DNA of 23,162 nt from an uncultured Bacillota bacterium (GCA_958448635.1 CAUDEQ010000028.1:1-23162); one strand, 5' to 3'; shown: positions 1 through 8,511, counted from the stretch's first letter. Notes: generated by a model from the sequence alone, not told the origin. Numbers and translations: made by a program.

Positions 1-349
1 AGCTTAAAATATTATGCAGGATGAGCAATTTACACCACATTTTGGACTTGACCGGTTCGGCAAAAGGATTTATGGAAAACGCCATCATATTAACAGAATA
101 AACATACGCTATTCCACGAATCGGTACTTTTAAGACGCAAAGGCGTGGAAAAGTCCCAACAAATGCAGCGTGAACACACAAAATTCCACAGATCGTCATT
201 CTAAGAATCTGATCTGTGGAATGCGGCTCCATTACTATCACGCATATCTTTCTGCAGAATGCTACTCCTGCAGCTGCACTATCACCCCCCCCTTTTGTTT
301 TTTAGCGGGTGTCAATTAAAGCATCTGCCATCTATGATTGCCAGCACAC
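1..349. other. Intergenic region downstream of cca, no gene seen
   Basis: No credible coding sequence is visible. The stretch contains two inverted repeats. One is near 112-153, where ACTTTT (126-131) and ACGC face GCGT and AAAAGT (148-153), with overlapping TTCCACG/CGTGGAA arms at 112-118 and 144-150. The other, stronger one is listed separately at 183-222. The first ~60 bases read on the minus strand as a GGTCAAGTCC... end followed by a GTGTAAATT motif, which is reminiscent of the ends of IS256-type elements. No transposase is present, so this is only a suspicion. Confidence 0.5.
183..222 (-). terminator. Long perfect hairpin downstream of cca, possible terminator
   Basis: ATTCCACAGATC (183-194) and GATCTGTGGAAT (211-222) are perfect 12-bp arms, and the interior pairs again as ATTCT (198-202) with AGAAT (204-208). 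Read on the minus strand, the direction of cca, the stem is followed by an imperfect T-rich stretch (TTTTGTGTT). It could be the cca terminator about 130 nt past the stop codon, although the T tract is weak. It may instead be a palindromic repeat. Confidence 0.35.
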
Positions 350-1693
350 CTACCTTTCTGCTGCGCCACGGGCCAGCTCCAGCAGCTTTTCCCTATCGTT
401 TTCGCATCTGCCGTCTATGACAGCCTCCAGAAGCTTTTCCAGCATGCGGCCCAGCTCCGGGCCCTGACTGAAGCCTTCCGCCATCAGATCTTTTCCGTTC
501 ACCGCCAGATCTCTCAGGGAAAAGCACTGCTCCTGCTCAAGTATTTCCACCATCATATGGCGAATATCGTTGAACTTCTGCTCCAGCTCCAGACTCATAT
601 TACCCGTGGCAAAATTGTCCGCCAGCTTTATCTCCAGAATTTCCTGCAGCACATCAGCTCCCAACCTGTTCATCCATCGCTTCAGAAGTCTTTCATCGGT
701 ATCGAATATCAAATCGTGGTACTTCACCAGGACGGCGACCCTTTCCAACGTTGCCTTGTCTGCCCGCAGCCGCTGCAGAAGCTGCTTCACCAGAGCCTCG
801 CTCTTTGCAGGATGCCCGTAAAAATGACCGATTCCCTCATCATCCATAAAATACGTTTCAGGCTTTCCTGAATCATGAAAAAGCGCCGCCAGCTTCATTT
901 CGTCCACATTGTCCGCAGTGGTCACCACAGCCTCCATCGCCCTGATACAATGCTCCAGCACATCGTACTTGTGATACGGATTGTGCTGCTGAAAGCCCTT
1001 CATGGCCCAAAGCTCCGGCAGCACGTCTCTCAGGGCATCGACATGATTTCTCAGCACATCGCCTGCCGCCTCTCCCGCCAGCAGCTTCTTCAGCTCCGAA
1101 AAAATCCTCTCCGGCGATATGTACTTCAGCAGTGCGCTGCTGCGAATCATGGCAGCAGCAGTTTCCTCTTCTATTTCAAAGCCCAGTACAGATGCAAAGC
1201 GCAGGCCCCTCATTATCCTCAGGGCGTCCTCTGCAAAGCGCATATCTGCGTCTCCGACAGTCCTGATTATCCTCCCTGCTATGTCCTCTCTGCCGCCATA
1301 CGGATCGATGAGTTTTCCTCTGACGTCACAGCCCATGGCATTGATGGTGAAATCCCTGCGAGCCAGATCCTCCCTCAAGCTTCTCACAAAGCGCACCTCA
1401 TCAGGGTGCCTGCCGTCGCTGTATGCGCCGTCGCTGCGAAAGGTCGTTATCTCCACCTGCTCCACAGTCACAGTCCCGTGCTTCAGGCCCGTTGCCACAA
1501 CATGACAGTCGGAAAAGACCTCCATAACCTGCTGCGGTGACGCATCGGTGGTCACGTCCACATCACCGCACTCCCTTCCCATCAGTGCATCGCGCACACA
1601 GCCGCCAACGAAATACGCCTCGTAGCCGGTCTCCTCCAGCCTCCTGAGAATCTGCGCCTCGCTTCGCTGTGCCAGCTGATCCAATAGCTTCAT
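350..1693 (-). CDS. cca: CCA tRNA nucleotidyltransferase with HD domain
   Basis: This enzyme adds or repairs the 3' CCA end of tRNAs in the cytoplasm, using CTP and ATP without a nucleic-acid template. The 447-residue product opens with the nucleotidyltransferase head: GG at 30-31, RD at 34-35, and the metal-binding D44-x-D46 in a GDVDV context. The family motif RRDFTINAM follows at about 112-120, then RIMRGLRFA at about 159-167 for RNA and nucleotide binding. An HD phosphohydrolase-type domain follows, with H273-D274 in LFHDSGKPE and a second YHD near 325. The ATG at 1693 is preceded by GGAGGA at good spacing. The length suits HD-containing class II CCA-adding enzymes. CCA-adding and poly(A) polymerase activities cannot be separated with certainty by eye, but this architecture favours cca. 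It is transcribed divergently from the M20 operon. Confidence 0.93.
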   Translation of the reverse strand: MKLLDQLAQRSEAQILRRLEETGYEAYFVGGCVRDALMGRECGDVDVTTDASPQQVMEVFSDCHVVATGLKHGTVTVEQVEITTFRSDGAYSDGRHPDEVRFVRSLREDLARRDFTINAMGCDVRGKLIDPYGGREDIAGRIIRTVGDADMRFAEDALRIMRGLRFASVLGFEIEEETAAAMIRSSALLKYISPERIFSELKKLLAGEAAGDVLRNHVDALRDVLPELWAMKGFQQHNPYHKYDVLEHCIRAMEAVVTTADNVDEMKLAALFHDSGKPETYFMDDEGIGHFYGHPAKSEALVKQLLQRLRADKATLERVAVLVKYHDLIFDTDERLLKRWMNRLGADVLQEILEIKLADNFATGNMSLELEQKFNDIRHMMVEILEQEQCFSLRDLAVNGKDLMAEGFSQGPELGRMLEKLLEAVIDGRCENDREKLLELARGAAER

Positions 1694-1740
1694 AACCTAT
1701 TCCTCCGATGATATCTGCACTATATCCGTCCAAGTTCATA

Positions 1741-1770
1741 TTGTTATTCTACCACATAATATGATATTAT
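1741..1770 (+). promoter_or_regulatory. Probable sigma-A promoter of the M20 operon
   Basis: TTGTTA (1741-1746) and TATTAT (1765-1770) are 18 bp apart and end 34 nt before the M20 start codon. The -35 and -10 boxes are each close to consensus, and the region lies between two divergent genes where a promoter is required. Confidence 0.55.
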
Positions 1771-1804
1771 AGACAGGAACATTTTATCGAAAGAAGGAAT
1801 CAAT

Positions 1805-2989
1805 ATGGCATACGAAGACCATGCTTATTCGGAATTATTGAAGACACACAGAAGAAACCTGCACATGATCCCTGAGCTGGACAGAGACCTGCCCAGAACA
1901 AAGGAATATATAGTAGACATACTCAGCAGACTGGACTGCAGCCTCACGTATCTTTGCGGCTCGGGAGTCTGCGCATATTTTGATAAAGGAAAGGAAGAGA
2001 CCTGCTGCTTCAGAGCGGAGATGGACGCTCTTCCGGGAGAGGAAACCTCCGGCTGCAGCTACGCCTCCGTCCACGAAGGCATGATGCACTCCTGCGGCCA
2101 TGACGGCCATATGGCCATGGCGTTGGCACTGGGAGAGTACATCGACGGACGCACAGACCTGAACAGCAATGTACTTCTGATCTTTCAGCCTGCAGAGGAA
2201 ACGCAGGGCGGTGCAAAGGAAATATGCGAAAGCGGAATACTGGCGAAATACAATGTCACAAGAGTTTTCGGAATCCACATATGGCCTTCACTTGAATCAG
2301 GTACCATAGCATCAAAGCACGGAGCCATCATGGCAAAATCCTCTGAAATAGACATAGATATATACGGCGTTTCCGCCCACGGCACTGCCCCCTACGAAGG
2401 AAGAGACGCGCTTTACATAGCCGCCGACTTTCTCACCAGACTCTACACCGGTCACTCAAGGACCTCCGGAGCCGTGCCTCACTTTGCAAAGGGCGAAAGT
2501 CCGCTGCCTGAGCCGGGCTCATGCATGCCTGAGGACAAGACCGTTATCCACATCGGCAAGATGGACAGCGGCTACGCCAGAAACGTGGTGTCAAACCACA
2601 CGGCTCTCCACGGTACCGTCCGCGCTTTCAGCGAAGAAAACTTCAACAGCACGCTGCAGCTCATCAGAAGCACCCTGGACGAGATATCAGCCCGTTACAA
2701 ATGCGAGAGCAGCTTTTCCAACAGCGAAGGCTACCCTCCCATCATCAACGATGAGGCTCTGTATCTCGAAGCGATGCTGGCCGCCAAAAGTCTGGACTGC
2801 CGCTACATCGAGCTGAAGGAGCCGGTGATGACCTCCGATGATTTCTCCGTGTACGGTCATTACGCTCCGTCCGTATTCTTCCTGCTGGGAACAGGCACCG
2901 ACCTGCCTCTCCACAGCGTTGAATTCGATTTTGACGAAAAAATACTGATAAGCGGCTTCGAGCTGTATAAGGCATTGTTGTCATGTTAG
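1805..2989 (+). CDS. M20 family metallo-amidohydrolase (M20D-like)
   Basis: This is a predicted zinc-dependent amidohydrolase of the hippurate / N-acyl-amino-acid hydrolase group (M20D), acting in the cytoplasm on an N-acylated amino acid or small amide. The exact substrate cannot be read from the sequence. Of the 394 residues, the metal ligands appear as C97-G98-H99-D100 (SCGHDGH), E131-E132 in QPAEETQGG and H158 in GIHIWP. The C-terminal metal-site His lies in the PLHSVEF segment near 368. The dimerisation (lid) domain fits residues ~170-290. Length is typical and no signal peptide is present. The ATG follows an AGAAGGA-like ribosome binding site. The 3' end overlaps the next gene by 7 nt, so the two are translationally coupled. 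Within the family it could be an IAA-amino-acid-hydrolase-like or aminobenzoyl-glutamate-hydrolase-like enzyme. Confidence 0.88.
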   Translation: MAYEDHAYSELLKTHRRNLHMIPELDRDLPRTKEYIVDILSRLDCSLTYLCGSGVCAYFDKGKEETCCFRAEMDALPGEETSGCSYASVHEGMMHSCGHDGHMAMALALGEYIDGRTDLNSNVLLIFQPAEETQGGAKEICESGILAKYNVTRVFGIHIWPSLESGTIASKHGAIMAKSSEIDIDIYGVSAHGTAPYEGRDALYIAADFLTRLYTGHSRTSGAVPHFAKGESPLPEPGSCMPEDKTVIHIGKMDSGYARNVVSNHTALHGTVRAFSEENFNSTLQLIRSTLDEISARYKCESSFSNSEGYPPIINDEALYLEAMLAAKSLDCRYIELKEPVMTSDDFSVYGHYAPSVFFLLGTGTDLPLHSVEFDFDEKILISGFELYKALLSC

Positions 2990-4101
2990 GATATGTGAAA
3001 ATCTTCAAGCCCGAACTGAAGGTTCGCGAATACGAGATCTACTGCGGATATTACTGCGGTGTATGTAAATCCATCGGCAGTCGTTACGGACAGCTGCCCC
3101 GCATGGTGCTTAGCTACGATGCGGCTTTTCTGGCGCTGCTTCTGGAGGCAGTTTCGCCGGCACAGGACGCACCGGTACAGGAGCATTGCATAGCGCACCC
3201 GGTCATCAGAAAAAAAGCCATCATCAGGAATGCAGCCATCGACTATGCTGCAGACGTCATGCTGATTCTTGCATGGTATAAGCTGATGGACGATGCGAAT
3301 GACGAGGGCAGGCTATATGCCAAATCGACCATGCTCCTTTTCAGGAGGCTCTTCAAAAAGCTTAGAAGACGATACCCTGCGCTTTGCAGCAGCATGGAGG
3401 AGAATCTGGCTGAGCTTTCCAGACTGGAAAAGGAAAAATGCCCTCAGCTGGACATGGCGGCGGAGTCATTTTCGAGAATAATGGAGGCCATTTTCCGTGA
3501 GGGCTTCAGGGAAATTGCCGGGGATATTCAGGAAAGCTCAGGAGATGGAAAAGCCGAGGAGTCTCAGAAAAATGCCGGAGATGGAAAAGCCGGGGAGTCT
3601 CAGGAAAACGCCGGAGATGGAAAAGCCGGAGAAGCTCAGGAAAACGCCTTTCATGGAAAGGGCGCAGGCTTTGCGGATTTTTCAGGCTTCGCAAAACTGT
3701 CGGATAAGGAGTCGGACGAAGGGACGGACAATGCAGGCAGCGAGGCTTCCTTCCTTAACACCATGGATGCCTTCGCTTCCATAGGCTATCACATGGGGAA
3801 GTGGATATACCTCATCGACGCCATCGACGACATAGAAGAAAACGTGGAATCCGGCGCATATAACCCGCTGCTTTACAGGTTTTCCTTCGACGCATCGCAG
3901 GAGGATACCTCCCTGTTCAGAGACCGGATAGAGGAGGATCTGAAGTTCAATCTGTACCATTATCTGGCCATGATCGGTAATTGTATGGATGCTCTTGAAA
4001 TCAAGAAAAATAAAGGTATAATAGAGAATGTGATATACTTCGGTCTCAACAGAAAAACTGAAGAAATAATAGAACAAACCGATCCTGAAAAAAGGATCTG
4101 A
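2983..4101 (+). CDS. DUF5685 family protein with internal 12-residue repeats
   Basis: This is a 372-residue protein of unknown function that matches, from memory, the clostridial DUF5685 family. The conserved N-terminus includes GYVKIFKPEL and a Cys cluster (YCGYYCGVCKS, about residues 20-30, CxxxCxxC), suggesting a metal or redox site. The middle (about 187-222) carries three tandem copies of a 12-residue acidic/lysine unit beginning GDGKA. The remainder is helical, with an acidic IDAIDDIEEN segment near 280 that family members share. No signal peptide or clear membrane span is seen. The start overlaps the M20 gene by 7 nt, and the J-domain gene follows 23 nt after the stop. Repeated association of DUF5685 with a J-domain protein would suggest a chaperone-linked role; that is inference. 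Confidence 0.78.
   Translation: MLGYVKIFKPELKVREYEIYCGYYCGVCKSIGSRYGQLPRMVLSYDAAFLALLLEAVSPAQDAPVQEHCIAHPVIRKKAIIRNAAIDYAADVMLILAWYKLMDDANDEGRLYAKSTMLLFRRLFKKLRRRYPALCSSMEENLAELSRLEKEKCPQLDMAAESFSRIMEAIFREGFREIAGDIQESSGDGKAEESQKNAGDGKAGESQENAGDGKAGEAQENAFHGKGAGFADFSGFAKLSDKESDEGTDNAGSEASFLNTMDAFASIGYHMGKWIYLIDAIDDIEENVESGAYNPLLYRFSFDASQEDTSLFRDRIEEDLKFNLYHYLAMIGNCMDALEIKKNKGIIENVIYFGLNRKTEEIIEQTDPEKRI
3541..3648 (+). repeat. Three tandem 36-bp in-frame repeats within the DUF5685 gene
   Basis: GGAGATGGAAAAGCC starts at 3541, 3577 and 3613, giving an exact 36-bp period (12 codons). The units encode GDGKAEESQKNA, GDGKAGESQENA and GDGKAGEAQENA. A degenerate fourth unit (TTTCATGGAAAG) follows. 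The high DNA-level identity points to recent expansion, and the low-complexity composition suggests a flexible linker whose copy number may vary. Confidence 0.9.
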
Positions 4102-4124
4102 GCATAACAGAAAAGGAGACAAAT

Positions 4125-4715
4125 ATGAATCCATATGAAGTATTGGGAGTTTCTGAAAACGCATCGGAAGAGGAGATCAAAAGAGCATATAAAAAGCTGG
4201 TGAAGAAATACCATCCCGACAGATACCAGAACAATCCTCTGGCTGATCTGGCGGAGGAAAAGCTGCAGGAGGTCAACGAGGCCTACGATATGCTGATGAA
4301 AAACAAGAACACATCCAGCTATGAATACGGCTACGGCGGCGGCTCCTCCGGCGGCGGCAGCGGCAGACCCGACTACATGCAGGTGAGACGTCTCATAGAC
4401 GCCAACAACCTGAGAGAAGCCGAAAGGATCCTGAACGGCACGAGAGACAGAAGCGCCGAATGGTTTTTCCTTGCCGGTATGGTATCATACAAGAAGGGCT
4501 GGTACGACGACGCCAGAAACAAGCTGCAGACGGCAGCCGACATGGAGCCGGGCAATATGGAATACAGCCAGGCCTATGGTCGTATGATTAATATGGGAGG
4601 ACAGTTCCAGAATCAGGCCTACGGCCGCGGCTACGGTCCTGCCGGACGTGACGACATGTGCTGCCAGGCGCTCCAATGCTACATCTGCGCCGACTGCTGC
4701 TGCGACTGTATATAA
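4125..4715 (+). CDS. J-domain protein with Cys-rich C-terminal tail
   Basis: The N-terminal ~65 residues form a classical J domain: NPYEVLGV start, helix II EEEIKRAYKKLVKKYHPD with the essential HPD tripeptide at about 31-33, and LQEVNEAYDML as helix III. It should stimulate the ATPase of an Hsp70 (DnaK). A Gly/Ser-rich linker follows, then a helical TPR-like segment (LIDANNLREAERILN ... GWYDDARNKLQTAADMEP). The tail is unusually rich in Cys (CCQALQCYICADCCCDCI), with eight Cys in the last 18 residues. The zinc-finger domain and C-terminal peptide-binding domains of DnaJ are absent, so this is a type III J protein and not dnaJ. At 196 residues it resembles small clostridial J proteins. A good AAGGAGA ribosome binding site precedes the ATG. 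The Cys tail may bind metal or be palmitoylation-like or membrane-peripheral; this is unknown. Confidence 0.87.
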   Translation: MNPYEVLGVSENASEEEIKRAYKKLVKKYHPDRYQNNPLADLAEEKLQEVNEAYDMLMKNKNTSSYEYGYGGGSSGGGSGRPDYMQVRRLIDANNLREAERILNGTRDRSAEWFFLAGMVSYKKGWYDDARNKLQTAADMEPGNMEYSQAYGRMINMGGQFQNQAYGRGYGPAGRDDMCCQALQCYICADCCCDCI

Positions 4716-4749
4716 CGCAAGTTGATGCTTCACATCAGGGGGCTCAAGA

Positions 4750-5283
4750 ATGAAAAGAGACAAAACCTTTAAGATGGCGCTGGGCGGTATATGTCTGGCT
4801 CTAACGCTGATATTCATGTTTGCCGGCTCCGTCGCTCCGGGCGTGGAGCTGACGCTGTTTGCCATAAGCTCCGTATTCGTGGCGGTCATGATACTGGAAA
4901 CCGGCACCGGCGGCGGCATACTGCTGTATGCGGCGGCAGTTCTGCTGGGCTTCATCATCATACCAAACAAGCTGGCCATCATACCGTATGCCTTCTTCTT
5001 CGGATATTACGGCATACTGAAGTTCTACATAGAAAAGCTGCAGAATGCGGTTTTGCAGATAGTGACAAAGGCAGCCTTCTTTGCACTGGTGCTTTGCATA
5101 GGGCTGCTGGGCTTCAAGGAGCTGCTGCTGGGCAGCATACATCTGCCTGATTATCCCGTATATCTGCTCATAGCAGCAGGCATCCTTTTCCTGCTGCTGT
5201 ACGACTATATATACACCATGATAATAAATCTGTATATTAGGCGAATCAAAAATCGCGGCGGTGACAAATTCAAGCTGAGCTGA
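4750..5283 (+). CDS. Small polytopic membrane protein, function unknown
   Basis: The 177-residue product is strongly hydrophobic, with about five or six membrane segments (roughly 8-27, 33-52, 55-72, 75-92, 103-122, 132-160) and a basic C-terminus (RRIKNRGGDKFKLS) that should be cytoplasmic. The compact size and Gly/Ala-rich first helices resemble ECF-transporter S components or small conserved clostridial membrane proteins, but no specific substrate motif was recognised. It begins 34 nt after the J-domain gene with an AGGGGG ribosome binding site and is the last gene of the operon before a terminator. Co-transcription with the J protein and DUF5685 suggests a shared envelope-related process, which is inference only. 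Confidence 0.7.
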   Translation: MKRDKTFKMALGGICLALTLIFMFAGSVAPGVELTLFAISSVFVAVMILETGTGGGILLYAAAVLLGFIIIPNKLAIIPYAFFFGYYGILKFYIEKLQNAVLQIVTKAAFFALVLCIGLLGFKELLLGSIHLPDYPVYLLIAAGILFLLLYDYIYTMIINLYIRRIKNRGGDKFKLS

Positions 5284-5303
5284 AAACAAAGCGTAATAAA
5301 ACG

Positions 5304-5350
5304 ACCCTCCGATCAGGCGCTCCATGGTGCTCAATCCGGAGGGTATTTTT
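5304..5350 (+). terminator. Rho-independent terminator between convergent genes
   Basis: ACCCTCCG (from 5304) pairs with CGGAGGGT (5337-5344), and the stem is followed by ATTTTTTATTT. It ends the operon that starts at 1805. On the opposite strand the stem is followed by CGTTTTATTA, so it may also serve the ABC permease gene, which ends at 5391. Confidence 0.8.
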
Positions 5351-5390
5351 TATTTCGGGATGGAAAGCACCTGCCGCCTGCAAAGCGGCA

Positions 5391-7841
5391 CTATTCCGTT
5401 CCTCTTATCCTGTCTATTATGCTCTGGCGTCTTAATCTCCTGCTGATGATAAATGTCACCACCAACTGCCCCAGTATCAGCACCGCTGCCAGCAGCAGAG
5501 TTTCCCACATCGGATAGTGGTAGCCGGTAAGGCTCATAAAGTGAGCTTCCTTTCCCCACAGATAAACCAAATACCCCACAAGATTTCCGACGGTCAGCGA
5601 TGCCGCCAGTGTTCCCGCCACGAACACCATACCTTCGCCTGAAAGCATCTTCAGCAGCTGTCGGGCATCAAGCCCTATTGCCTGTATAACTCCCAGCTCC
5701 TTTTGCCTTGTCACTATGCTGGTTATCATGGTATTAATGAGATTCATAAAGCCTATCACCGCAATCATCAGCAGAATGGCATACATGGGATATTTAGTCA
5801 TGCTGATTCCCATGGCGCCTATTTCCATTTCCTCATCTCTGGAAAAAAGCGAGAAACGCTGTTGGCTGTCGGTGATCTGCTGCAGCTCCTCCTTGACTTC
5901 ATCGTAGCTCTCTTCATTCACGTCGATATACAGATCCGTTGTGCTGTTGCTCTGCAGACCCAGAGAATCATAAAGCTCCTTCGGTATCTCCAGCATCGCC
6001 GCATTCCCCGTGTCAAGGCTTGCCGTTACAGTTACTGTGAGAGGCACCTGACGATAACCGTCATATATCGTAAGCTCCAGCCTGTCGCCTGTTCCGATCC
6101 CGTATTCCTCCGAAAACACATCGGAGGTGAACACAGCTCCGTTGCCGGCTACCATACTGTCGTAATCCAGCTCTCCGCTTTCCAGCTCCTTACGGTATTC
6201 ATTGCCCTTTTCCTCATCGAAGAAGGACAGACTTACATGATTGCCGTCTTTGAAAATCTCCGCATCGCTGTCTGAGCTTATGGGTACTGTGCTTACACGG
6301 CGGATTTTCTCTACACCGTCTATGCTTTCCAGCTGCTCCATCAGCTCATCTGTGAATGGACTGTTCTCACTAATGCTTTCAAGATTATTTTCGGGATATT
6401 CCTCATCGTTCATCTCGTAATCCATGGCAATCTTGAAGTCGCTTCCCTCCAGCTCTCTGTCTGCAATGTCCTCTGCTCTCATGCTGCTGAGCACTCCTGC
6501 CAGGCTCATGAAAAGCACGCAGCTGAGGCCCATCGTCACCATGGTTACAACGGTTCTGCGCCTGTTTCTCGTAAGGTTAGCCTTGCTGAGACGAAATACA
6601 TTTATGTTTTTGTACCCCTTTCGAAGTTTCCTGCCTCTCCTGCTTTCCTGATATCTCATGGCTTCCACAGGCGATATACGGCCTGCCATTCTCAGAGGCT
6701 TCAGCATGGAAATGTAGACGGTTATCAGTACTGCGACAGCCACCAGTATCGTGACAGGAAGCGAAAACATGCTCACTCCCTCAAGGTCAAAGGTCATATA
6801 AGTCATCTCCATGGATTTCCTCATGATGACAGGCAGGATCAGATACGGTATAAGGAATCCCAGCACCAGACCTATGGGTATCGAAATCGCCATGACGAAC
6901 ATGCCTTCTCTCGTTATCAGTCGCTTTATCTGCTTTTTTGAGGCGCCTAACGCCTTGAGCTTTCCTATTTCCTGAACGTCCGTGATGACGCCCACATAGT
7001 AGATGCTGTATATCACCACGCCTGAGAATACTATTATCAGCAGGGCTATGGCAACTACGACTCTTATCACATCGGTGCCTGGATCGGTCGCAGTGCCAAG
7101 ATATTCCTTGTTGATTTTCAGCGCTGTTTCCCCACAGCCGATATCCTCTGCAATGTCCTCCAGACTTTGGCACATCTCATCGTATGTGCTGCTGTCCTCT
7201 CCCGAAATCCTCACAGCCGCATTGTAGCTGCGCTGCTCCTGAGGGAGCATTTCATTCAGCAGTGCCTCCGATATCTCTGCTCCGTACATTATACGCGTAT
7301 CGCTCACATCCAGCTTCGACACATCTCTTTCCGATACAAGACCGCTGATTACGAAATCTCTTGTCAGTATTTCTCCCTTTCCCTGGACTCTGAAGGAAAG
7401 CGTCAGCCTTTCGCCCACCTGCGGCTTTACGCCAAGCCTTTCGAAAAACGCCGACGGCCCGCATATCTCGTTGGATTTTTCCGCAGCTCTTCCTTCGATG
7501 AGCTGGCCGGTGCCATAATATATTCCGTCTTTTATCGTCTCCTTATAGGTAAGCATGCCGTTCATCTTGCCGTGCTCCACCGACGCAAATATCTGGCTGG
7601 CCTCAAGAGACTCCACCTGAGTGTGGTTTGACAACATCTTCACCTGCTCTGCGTTGATCCCATCGTATCTTCCGTGCAGATTGCTGTTGGCAGCCGCCTG
7701 CTGCCTGTTGAAATCCAAAAGTCCCATGGCCGATGTCCCCAGCGCCATCAGCAGCGTGGTGGTAAGTATTACAGCCACACATGTCAGTACGGTCCTGCTT
7801 CTGTTGTACTTCAGTCTGCTCTTTGCCAACGATGTCATCAT
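5391..7841 (-). CDS. ABC transporter permease, tandem FtsX/MacB-like domains
   Basis: This is the membrane subunit of an ABC exporter or mechanotransmission system. The 816 residues show a duplicated plan. A first TM (about 17-40) and an extracytoplasmic MacB_PCD-like domain (~45-255) are followed by three TMs of an FtsX domain (about 260-390). A second TM (about 432-455), a second extracytoplasmic domain (~460-680) and three further TMs to the end complete it. Cytoplasmic coupling motifs typical of FtsX are visible after the first TM of each FtsX unit (EIGKLKALGASKKQIK and ELGVIQAIGLDARQL). The start lies 1 nt after the ATPase stop, so the two are translationally coupled. The layout with two medium-sized loops fits MacB/YtrF-like tandem permeases better than BceB, which has a single large loop. 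Linkage to a two-component system suggests a role in antimicrobial or envelope-stress resistance; the substrate is unknown. Confidence 0.88.
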   Translation of the reverse strand: MMTSLAKSRLKYNRSRTVLTCVAVILTTTLLMALGTSAMGLLDFNRQQAAANSNLHGRYDGINAEQVKMLSNHTQVESLEASQIFASVEHGKMNGMLTYKETIKDGIYYGTGQLIEGRAAEKSNEICGPSAFFERLGVKPQVGERLTLSFRVQGKGEILTRDFVISGLVSERDVSKLDVSDTRIMYGAEISEALLNEMLPQEQRSYNAAVRISGEDSSTYDEMCQSLEDIAEDIGCGETALKINKEYLGTATDPGTDVIRVVVAIALLIIVFSGVVIYSIYYVGVITDVQEIGKLKALGASKKQIKRLITREGMFVMAISIPIGLVLGFLIPYLILPVIMRKSMEMTYMTFDLEGVSMFSLPVTILVAVAVLITVYISMLKPLRMAGRISPVEAMRYQESRRGRKLRKGYKNINVFRLSKANLTRNRRRTVVTMVTMGLSCVLFMSLAGVLSSMRAEDIADRELEGSDFKIAMDYEMNDEEYPENNLESISENSPFTDELMEQLESIDGVEKIRRVSTVPISSDSDAEIFKDGNHVSLSFFDEEKGNEYRKELESGELDYDSMVAGNGAVFTSDVFSEEYGIGTGDRLELTIYDGYRQVPLTVTVTASLDTGNAAMLEIPKELYDSLGLQSNSTTDLYIDVNEESYDEVKEELQQITDSQQRFSLFSRDEEMEIGAMGISMTKYPMYAILLMIAVIGFMNLINTMITSIVTRQKELGVIQAIGLDARQLLKMLSGEGMVFVAGTLAASLTVGNLVGYLVYLWGKEAHFMSLTGYHYPMWETLLLAAVLILGQLVVTFIISRRLRRQSIIDRIRGTE

Positions 7842-7842
7842 A

Positions 7843-8511
7843 TCAGCCCACCACCTTACCGTCTTCTATCACTATGGTCCTGTCCGCCATCTGGGCGATG
7901 TCCTCGTTATGGGTGATGACCACCAGCGTCTGTCCGTATTTTCTGGCAGAATGCTTCAGCAGAGCCATAACCTCATCTCCCGTTTTAGTATCGAGATTTC
8001 CCGTCGGCTCGTCTGCCAGTATTATCGAAGGTCTGGCGGCGATGGCCCTTGCTATGGCAGTCCTCTGCTGCTGACCTCCCGACAAGGTGTTGGGCAGGTT
8101 TTTCTTCTTCTCCTCAAGACCCAGCGTCTTCAAAATGTCCTCTACGAAATCCATGTCCGCACTGCGCCCGTCCAGTCCCAGTGGAAGCACGGTGTTTTCC
8201 CACACATTGAGGGAAGGAACGAGGTTGAAGGCCTGAAATATGAAGCCGATCTTTCGCCTCCTTATCTTGGCCAGCTCGTTCTCTGAAAACTCTCCTATGC
8301 TGCGTCCCGCAAGCCATACCTGACCTGACGTCGGCCTGTCGAGGGCGCCCAGCATGTGGAGCAGCGTGGATTTACCGCTTCCCGATTTGCCTACTATGGT
8401 GACGAATTCACCCTGATGTATCTGTATGTTCACATCGTCCACGGCCTTTACGAGATTCTGCCCTTCCCCGTAATATTTGCACAGTTTTTTTGTTTCAAGT
8501 ATTATGCCCAT
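7843..8511 (-). CDS. ABC transporter ATP-binding protein (MacB/LolD type)
   Basis: This is the cytoplasmic ATPase that partners the downstream FtsX permease. In 222 residues it has Walker A GKSGSGKST (41-49), a Q-loop in FIFQAFNL (~91-98), the signature LSGGQQQRTAIARA (143-156), Walker B IILADEP (163-169), the D-loop NLD and the switch His in VVITHNED. This set is characteristic of the LolD/MacB/Bce branch. The ATG has an AGGAGG upstream in the Shine-Dalgarno region and a second AAAGG close to it. It is the first gene of a two-gene operon whose promoter carries the direct repeats at 8628-8686, so regulation by the adjacent response regulator is likely. Confidence 0.93.
   Translation of the reverse strand: MGIILETKKLCKYYGEGQNLVKAVDDVNIQIHQGEFVTIVGKSGSGKSTLLHMLGALDRPTSGQVWLAGRSIGEFSENELAKIRRRKIGFIFQAFNLVPSLNVWENTVLPLGLDGRSADMDFVEDILKTLGLEEKKKNLPNTLSGGQQQRTAIARAIAARPSIILADEPTGNLDTKTGDEVMALLKHSARKYGQTLVVITHNEDIAQMADRTIVIEDGKVVG

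Noticed and set aside
875..1540. Plus-strand frame of 221 codons opposite cca
   Set aside because: It is the antisense of a clearly conserved enzyme, has no ribosome binding site and has an unlikely composition rich in His, Cys and Arg.
7621..8286. Plus-strand frame of 221 codons opposite the ABC genes
   Set aside because: It is a shadow of the permease and ATPase genes, with no domain features of its own.
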